NCBI GenBank assembly: GCA_030674185.1
Contig: CM060307.1
Coordinates: 42,778,681 to 42,791,180, forward strand
Source of the DNA: Monoplex corrugatus
Taxonomy: Eukaryota > Mollusca > Gastropoda > Littorinimorpha > Ranellidae
Direction of reading: 5' to 3'
Length of the DNA stretch: 12,500 nt
Both the position numbers and the translations under genes were made by a program. The stretch's first letter is position 1. Every line of letters begins with the position of its first letter. The notes under the pieces were generated by a model. It searched no databases. It had not been told where the DNA came from and saw only the letters and a program-made list of their open reading frames with translations. Positions 8,098 to 12,500 of this stretch are shown piece by piece.

Positions 8098-8156
8098 CAT
8101 GTCTGTATAAAATCCAGCCGACTGCGTAGAGCCATATCAGGGCTATAACCATTTCA
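8098..8156 (-). mobile_element. LINE 3' terminus joined to SINE copy 2
   Basis: On the minus strand this reads TATAGCCCTGATATGGCTCT, then ACGCAGTCGGCTGG and ATTTTATACAGAC. It aligns with the end of the LINE at 740-785 (TTAGCCCTGATATGGCTGTA, then GTAGTCATGCTGGG and CTATAAGCA). It has one copy of the block that is triplicated at 768-845. A severely 5'-truncated LINE inserted into the SINE is the simplest reading. Confidence 0.55.
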
Positions 8157-8164
8157 ACACACAC

Positions 8165-8615
8165 ACAATACTTCAACAGGAAAAAGGAAAAGAAAATTAA
8201 ATACAATTATCAATGCATTCCACACATAATCTAAGGATATGCCCCTGGCGTTGACCACTCCGTCCACTTTATCACACAAGAGAAAAAAAAAATAAAACGA
8301 ATTTAAACAAAACTAAGAACAATAAAGCTTATATGAAATCGGCTCTAAATCACCTAAAATTTCCCCCGCCTGTCTCATTTCCCTAGAACCAAAAAATGCA
8401 CTTAGTACGTGTACCCAATTAGCAATCCTAAGAGAGAGTACGTAAGACACACATACAGGTGAATGGATCAGCAAGGCAGAAAATGACAGGAAGAAATGAC
8501 AGAAAGCGAAGGAGGAAGAAAGTAACAAAGAGAGTGACAGAAAGGAGGAAATATGTAGCACAGAATTTCCAGAAGGTGGGGATACTGTTTATATTCAAAG
8601 AGCCCCCGGACTGTT
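8165..8615. other. Unassigned non-coding stretch
   Basis: This holds A-rich sequence near 8176-8335 and a purine-rich segment at 8470-8560 (AGGAAG and GAAAG motifs). Frames of 82-83 codons cross it on both strands. Their translations are biased by the purine tract and show no domain. Confidence 0.45.
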
Positions 8616-8616
8616 C

Positions 8617-8764
8617 TTTTCGTATTCTGCTATGTATTACTGTTCAATTCTTTTATATTCTGCAGTATACTACTCTACAATTTTGTCTTCTGCTGTGCAG
8701 TATTCTCTGATTTTGTATTCTGCTGTGTACAGCTCCCTAATTTTGTATTCTGCAATATCTCTGA
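8617..8764 (+). repeat. 30-bp minisatellite, five units
   Basis: The core TTCTGC recurs at 8625, 8658, 8688, 8718 and 8748, giving spacings of 33, 30, 30 and 30. Later units read TTTTGTATTCTGCTGTGTA with CTCTGA or CCCTAA between them. Divergence rises toward the left. Confidence 0.8.
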
Positions 8765-8828
8765 TTCAGTTTGTATAAAGATGGGTCGATTTGAAGAACA
8801 AGCGCGGATTTTACGTCAGCATGTGAAA

Positions 8829-8858
8829 TGATTATTTATTCATTTAATTAAATAATCA
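8829..8858. repeat. AT-rich inverted repeat
   Basis: TGATTATTT (8829-8837) pairs with AAATAATCA (8850-8858) around a 12-base loop. The palindrome ATTTAATTAAAT (8842-8853) overlaps it. It is a cruciform-capable site of unknown role. Confidence 0.7.
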
Positions 8859-9069
8859 AATGATTAGTTTTATGCGCTATGTTATACACTATGGACTTAA
8901 AACATACACATTTATTTGTGCGATAATATAAACTGTTACGACTGTTTGCCATTACATGATATATTCTGCATGTGAACACGTAGAATTGTTCGATGATGTG
9001 GATTATAAAACCTTTCTGTAACTCAGTAACACTATTCAGCAAATAAAACAGAAACGAGAATCAGTGACT

Positions 9070-9130
9070 GTCATCTCATTTTTTTTTCTTTCTTAAGCCC
9101 CCCCCCCTCCCCACCCGTCCCCACCTTTTA
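9070..9130 (+). repeat. Polypyrimidine (T-run then C-run) tract
   Basis: A T-rich run (about 9077-9094) is followed after AAG by C-rich sequence with nine consecutive Cs and CCCCACCC blocks. It is a low-complexity tract with i-motif potential. Confidence 0.85.
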
Positions 9131-9306
9131 TGTTTGTCTGTGTGCTTGTTTGCTTGTTTTTGTTGTTGTTTCTTTGTTATTCAGAACCGGTTTTGCCTTA
9201 TAGCGAAAAGGTTCTACTCGTATTCATGAGGGTAATTCTTATCTGGAACACTGCTGAGGCATGCTTACTGTCTGTTTTATTTGCTGAAGGGTCCATCATC
9301 TCTCCG

Positions 9307-9420
9307 TTAACCCTTTGACTCCCGCACCCTGTCCACCAGCATCCTGCATTGCCAACCACGCTAGCAAAGCAAAAACTTTACCCTTTGATTCCCTCACCCT
9401 ATTCACCAGCTTCCTTCAGG
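9307..9420 (+). repeat. Two direct copies of the AACCCTTT repeat
   Basis: The copy at 9307-9351 reads TTAACCCTTTGACTCCC, then CCCTGTCCACCAGCATCCTG. The second, at 9377-9420, has TTTACCCTTTGATTCCCTCA then TTCACCAGCTTCCTTCAGG. Both match 10255-10300 (plus) and 10313-10359 (minus). They are probably ends of a small non-autonomous element. Confidence 0.7.
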
Positions 9421-9440
9421 ATCACTCAGAGATGTCAGAG

Positions 9441-9512
9441 GACTAGTTGGCTCTGTTGGCCAAGTCGTGGACTCAGGACTTGATGTCTGGAGTTTTTCAG
9501 TCGCAGCCCGCA
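9441..9512 (+). mobile_element. Possible tRNA-derived SINE head
   Basis: TGGCTCTGTTGG (9448-9459) resembles a pol III A box. GGAGTTTTTCAGTCGCAGCC (9489-9508) resembles a decayed B box in the context 'ggTTCgaatCGcagccCG'. They are 41 bases apart, as in the other SINE heads here. The body downstream is not recognisable. Confidence 0.4.
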
Positions 9513-9603
9513 ACGTAAAAAATGATCTGTTGGCTGCCCTTCTTAATTAAATGCTCCAATCTCATTCTGATGGTGTCGGCTTGGTATTTCATCGGCCCTG
9601 CAG

Positions 9604-9621
9604 CCCCCCCCCCCCCCCCCC
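9604..9621 (+). repeat. Poly(C) run, 18 bases
   Basis: An uninterrupted C18 followed by a short CATCATCAT stretch. Its length is likely to be unreliable in the assembly. Confidence 0.9.
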
Positions 9622-9728
9622 ATCATCATATCATTCATCTATACAGTAATACCAGTGAATCCGACAATAGCATCGGTATCTCAAAATGCAACCAAAATAT
9701 TTTTAAGGCTTCTGGCAACATTCTTATA

Positions 9729-9808
9729 GGTAGTCCTCATATACTCTGAGAGTGGTAGGCCTTTAATATATGGTAGTCCTCATATACTCTGAGAGTGGTA
9801 GGCCTTTA
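9729..9808 (+). repeat. 37-bp perfect direct repeat
   Basis: Copies at 9729-9765 and 9772-9808 are identical over 37 bases (start GGTAGTCCTCATATACTCTG, end GTAGGCCTTTA). Six bases (ATATAT) separate them, giving a 43-bp period. Confidence 0.95.
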
Positions 9809-9889
9809 AACTCAACAAAACAGAACCCATTTCAAGACCTTGCCAGGGGAGGCTGCTCAGGGCCAGTTGGACAGATAGAAGAACAAATG

Positions 9890-10209
9890 AAAGCATACTT
9901 AATTAACGAATTAGGAACAGCAGGAAAACTTGTGTCCATTAAAAATGAAAGAAAATTAAGATATGAAGGCACCTGCGCTACAGAAACCAAGAGACTGACC
10001 TTATGAAGACTGTCTTTCAAGGCAAGACTGAGGAAAAAAAAGGAGGCAGACCACCAGCTTCTCTCGTTGGCAACATCACCGAATCCAGCGGTATGAGAAT
10101 CTATGAAGTCAGCAGGGCCAACAAAGACCGGAACAAATGGAGGAGGATAACCCTGTCGGTGTCTTTGACTACAGCGGCCAACACTATACCCGATGATGCC
10201 GATAGGTGA
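9890..10209 (+). pseudogene. LINE reverse transcriptase C-terminus, frameshifted
   Basis: In one frame the segment INELGTAGKL, then KNERKLRYEG, then TKRLTL ends at a TGA (10004-10006). The similarity continues in another frame with LMKTVFQGKTEEKKGGRPP, GNITESSGM and DRNKWRRI, to a stop at 10207-10209. These blocks align in order with the usual 'RKLRWYGHV', 'KTILQGT', 'RRRGRP', 'DNIKEWTG' and 'R.KWR' blocks of LINE polyproteins that I know. A frameshift near 10000 and loss of the conserved Trp before the DNI-like block mark it as dead. The ATG at 10003 is not a true start. Confidence 0.7.
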
Positions 10210-10243
10210 GCCAGGTGAGCCAGGTGAGACCAGGTGAGTCCAG
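10206..10243 (+). repeat. 9-10 bp tandem repeat at LINE 3' end
   Basis: Four head-to-tail units, GTGAGCCAG, GTGAGCCAG, GTGAGACCAG and GTGAGTCCAG, start at the LINE stop codon. Such short tandem tails are known from several non-LTR families that lack poly(A). Confidence 0.85.
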
Positions 10244-10254
10244 GGTATAGAGTG

Positions 10255-10359
10255 TTAACCCTTTCACTTCCTTACTCTGTCCATCAGCTTTCTGCACTGG
10301 TGTCATGGCTGACAATGCAGGATGCTGGTGGATAGGGGAGGGAGTCACAGGGTTGAAAG
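10255..10359. repeat. Foldback pair of the AACCCTTT repeat
   Basis: The plus copy at 10255-10300 and the inverted copy at 10313-10359 (CAATGCAGGATGCTGGTGGA and CACAGGGTTGAAAG) are separated by 12 bases. The arms are about 45 bp and imperfect. This is the arrangement expected of a miniature inverted-repeat or foldback element. The arms match the copies at 9307-9351 and 9377-9420. Confidence 0.75.
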
Positions 10360-10459
10360 CAGGCTCAAGGAGTGTGACAGGCAGCAGCAGATCAGGCGCA
10401 CATGAACGATCCTATGCAATGAAACCCTCTGGAACAAACACCAAACTCTGCCTCACGGG

Positions 10460-10605
10460 AAGCAGTGACTCAGTGGTACAGCCCAGCCAGTACGCCAGAG
10501 GTCTGGGGTTCATTCCCCGGACAGGGCAGGGATTTTTTCTTCCCCCCATCACACCCTGAGTGGTGTTTGTTCTGGTTGCCAGATGTTTGGTGTATTCCTG
10601 AAATT
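10460..10605 (+). mobile_element. tRNA-derived SINE, copy 3
   Basis: The A box TGACTCAGTGG (10466-10476) has one mismatch to TRGCNNAGYGG. The B box GGTTCATTCC (10507-10516) sits in TCTGGGGTTCATTCCCCGGA, again 41 bases apart. The body contains CATCACACCCTGAGTGGTGT (10548-10567), comparable to the CTAGACCTTGAGCGGTGG block of copy 1. It then passes into an ATT-rich tail. This is the best-preserved pol III promoter pair in the window. Confidence 0.65.
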
Positions 10606-10868
10606 CTTATCATTTTTACTATAATTATTATTAGTAGTATTAGTGGTATACTTTTATTGTTATTATTATTATTATATTGTTATTAACATTATTATCAACA
10701 TTCATTACCATTCTTCTTCTTCTTATCATTATTATCATCATCATGTCAGATTATTTTTACTGTTGCTATTATTGTTATTATTATAATTTTTATCATTATG
10801 ATCATGTATTTCCACGATAATGATGATGATGATGATAATAATAACTTTTTTTAAAACAATATTATCAC
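10606..10868 (+). repeat. ATT/ATC-rich low-complexity tract
   Basis: Imperfect ATT, TTC, ATC and GAT triplets, including TGATGATGATGATGATAATA near 10818-10840. It probably grew from the tail of the preceding SINE. The Asn- and Ile-rich frames crossing it are artefacts. Confidence 0.85.
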
Positions 10869-10913
10869 TGTTATTATCATAGTCATTATAGAGTATAGCA
10901 TTTTTTGTTTTGG

Positions 10914-10933
10914 GATGGGTGGGGGGGGGGGGG
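10914..10933 (+). repeat. G-rich run
   Basis: GGGATGGGT followed by 13 Gs (10921-10933). It meets the pattern for a possible G-quadruplex. Confidence 0.8.
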
Positions 10934-11180
10934 ATGATGCTAAACCGTGAGATTAATTTCAGCATACATTCAGAGCATTCGAAAAACTATAATTCTATAA
11001 AAAAAAAAAAGAATCCACGTTCACAGATTAAGAATAATACAAGCAACAGAAAAAAAAAGAATGGCGCTGCATTGTGGCAACGAGCTTTTCCACAAGACAA
11101 CAGCCTGGATCACACACCCGTTGGTCTGTTCGGACAAGAAAAAAATATGACTGAATCAGAATTAACAAGCACGACAAAAA
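10934..11180. other. Unassigned stretch upstream of element copy 4
   Basis: This holds A-runs (about 10999-11010 and 11050-11058) and a unique-looking segment, GTGGCAACGAGCTTTTCCAC to CACACACCCGTTGG (11073-11124). That segment may be more of the dispersed element but has no second copy here. The 169-codon plus frame and the overlapping minus frames across 10910-11460 come from the element and A-rich runs. Confidence 0.4.
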
Positions 11181-11363
11181 GGAACCAGAAAAAAAAACGA
11201 AAAAAGAATAAGAACGCGTATTTAATACAACCAGACAAGACAGGCGCAAATTTTCGGCCATATTGGCCTTTGTCAAACGTAAGATCACAAACAAACAAAC
11301 ACCAGATACAAAAATTAGGAGAAAAATACCGAAACTTCCTTGCTGCTCCGTCCAGTGTGAGAA
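11181..11363 (-). mobile_element. Dispersed element copy 4 (Penelope-like?)
   Basis: This matches copy 1 at 4555-4777 from GGAACCAG and an A-run through GAACGCGTATTTAATACAAC to TCCGTCCAGTGTGAGAA. It is a single copy with no inverted partner. On the minus strand it keeps an intact GGCC-AATAT-GGCC stem (11257-11269) followed by GAAAA, where copy 1 has a disrupted version. It is therefore the better reference for the family. Confidence 0.6.
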
Positions 11364-11384
11364 AAGGAACGATAAAGCATGATA

Positions 11385-11468
11385 AACAAACAAACAAAGA
11401 ACCAAACAAAAACAAATAAACAAACGAATAAATAAACAAATAAATAAACAAACAAACAAACAAACAAA
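11385..11468 (+). repeat. (CAAA)n/(TAAA)n low-complexity tract
   Basis: ACAAACAAACAAAG and AATAAACAAATAAATAAAC repeats directly follow element copy 4. They may be its tail or a target-site expansion. Minus-strand Phe/Leu/Cys-rich frames are artefacts. Confidence 0.9.
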
Positions 11469-11735
11469 ACGAAAATTTCTCTTGGGATCACCATACTCGT
11501 GAACAGGAGACGAGAGGTCTTCAGGATCTTTTCAAGTTACACTCTGTACACAAAGCTTGCTATGTGTCTGTTGCATTGTGTTTTCACGCCCAAAATTAAC
11601 ACGATCCTAAATGTTATGCCCGCTTAAAACCAAATGGTATCACCACTTTCTGAAATGTCTTTGCTATAGAAATGTTCTCTTTCCCTTCAATCTCTTGCCT
11701 GCTTTTTACTTGCCTCTCTTGTGCCTCTTCCTTTG
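11469..11735. other. Unassigned non-coding stretch
   Basis: Mixed-composition sequence with no repeat, RNA or protein signal that I can support. Confidence 0.5.
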
Positions 11736-11799
11736 GAAGAGAGAGAGGCAGACAGATAGATAGACAGATAGATATATTGACAGACAGACAGACAGACAG

Positions 11800-11834
<35 letters not shown>

Positions 11835-12039
11835 TTGAACAGACATGTAGATAGATAAAAAATAGATAGATAGATGGACAGACAGGTTGGTTAGAAAGCT
11901 AGATAGATTGATAGATAGATAGATCTATAGAGATATAGATAGATAGATAGAGAGAGAGATAGAAAGACATATAGAAATAGGTAGAAGATAAATATATAGA
12001 TAGATAGACAGACAGACAGACAGAAGGACAGATAGACAT
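11736..12039 (+). repeat. (GATA)n/(CAGA)n microsatellite
   Basis: GAGA repeats (11740-11747) give way to blocks of CAGA (11780-11800 and 12007-12023) and GATA (11801-11834, 11895-11921, 11936-11950). Degenerate TAGA sequence lies between them. It is a long compound tetranucleotide repeat. Confidence 0.95.
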
Positions 12040-12500
12040 ACTTTCCTGATTTTCTACTTTTGATGGACAGCTACCACCAGGTCACATTAGGACAGAAACA
12101 TGTAACACTTCAACACTGGGAACCAGTAATTCCACACATATCTACCATTGTCCTGTCTGCTAATGACACGCACACACACCATAAAACACGTGTTGAAGCC
12201 AGGCACACGAAATGTCAAAACGGTTTTTCTTCACAACGTGACAGTAGTAAGCTTTTCAGTACCGTAGATGTTTCCTCTCTCGGGGGCTACAGTAAGGCTC
12301 GAAAAACATAAATCTGACGTTCTCAGTGGCTGTCTACAAGGAAGTTCTGATCTGTTTGTACTGTCTTTTACAATTTTGATTCTCTTTCGTCCCCCACCCA
12401 CCCAAGATTTGTCAAGTCGTAATGATTTCTTTTTTTTTTCTTTTTGGTCAAAATTTGTCGTCGTATTTGTTTGAGGAGTTATAAGCGGTATCATTTTGTT
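12040..12500. other. Unassigned stretch to window end
   Basis: Apart from a short CACACA run (12170-12178) and a T-run (12429-12438) I see nothing definable. Frames of 68-87 codons exist on both strands without recognisable domains. Confidence 0.5.

Larger units (their letters stand above)
9880..10243 (+). mobile_element. 5'-truncated second LINE, 3' part
   Basis: The protein remnant (about 9890-10209) is followed at once by a short tandem tail (10206-10243). The protein ending is of the type 'KTILQGT...RRRGRP...W.DNI.EWTG', common in animal LINE-encoded reverse transcriptases. That is a different family from the LINE at 740-1293. No polymerase catalytic core is present. I could not set the 5' boundary; sequence from about 9809 to 9880 may also belong. 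Confidence 0.7.

Noticed and set aside
8829..8858. AT-rich inverted repeat as an origin or terminator
   Set aside because: Short AT palindromes are expected by chance in AT-rich DNA, and there is no gene next to it.
10465..10520. Functional tRNA gene
   Set aside because: The A and B boxes are good but no acceptor stem or anticodon arm can be folded, and the sequence continues into a SINE body.
11240..11290. Hammerhead ribozyme in the dispersed element
   Set aside because: On the minus strand TTGACAA stands where CTGANGA is needed, no complementary stem I is visible, and no clear cleavage triplet follows GAAA. Kept only as a family-level question.
10910..11459. Frames of 117-169 codons on both strands
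   Set aside because: They are built from the dispersed element, A-runs and CAAA repeats. The minus-strand sequence (Phe, Cys and Val rich) recurs in the element copies at 4531-4983, which shows it is repeat-derived.

Overview
This window is eukaryotic, non-coding and rich in repeats. I find no host protein-coding gene, no RNA gene and no operon-like layout. Long CA, GA and GATA microsatellites, degraded non-LTR retrotransposon (LINE) 3' ends, tRNA-derived SINEs and a 31-bp satellite suggest an animal genome. Several dispersed repeats look like ones I remember from marine molluscs, gastropods in particular; that placement is from recall and unchecked.

Layout. The left end (1-1300) holds a scrap of a LINE 3' UTR, a likely dispersed repeat (275-420), a CA/CG microsatellite ending in a C-run, and a 5'-truncated minus-strand LINE (about 740-1293). 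That LINE has a recognisable reverse-transcriptase C-terminus and a 26-bp triplicated block in its 3' UTR. From 1300 to 4250 the sequence is mostly AT-rich and unassigned, with compound GT/GA, ATC and GA tracts, a probable dispersed element (3477-3830) and a 7-unit minisatellite whose units can form hairpins (3915-4253). At 4555-4980 there is a foldback of three copies of a dispersed element; a fourth copy lies at 11181-11363.

The centre (about 4996-7140) is a satellite of roughly 31 bp. It has a near-homogeneous core (5766-6497), degenerate flanks and variant patterns of more than one unit. A tRNA-SINE abuts its right edge (7141-7388), followed by a long GA tract. A second GA tract precedes another SINE (7979-8097), into which a LINE 3' terminus appears to be joined (8098-8156). 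The right third (8600-12500) has a 30-bp minisatellite, four copies of an 'AACCCTTT' repeat including a hairpin pair, a second LINE 3' fragment (about 9880-10243, frameshifted), two more SINE heads, ATT-rich and CAAA-rich tracts and a GATA/CAGA tract.

Long predicted peptides made of Ser-Leu, Glu-Arg, Thr-His or Cys-Val repeats are translations of microsatellites, not genes. The only genuine protein signals are the two decayed LINE C-termini. I did not find a new biological system. The most interesting material is repeat evolution: satellite homogenisation, tandem repeats in LINE 3' ends, and foldback elements.
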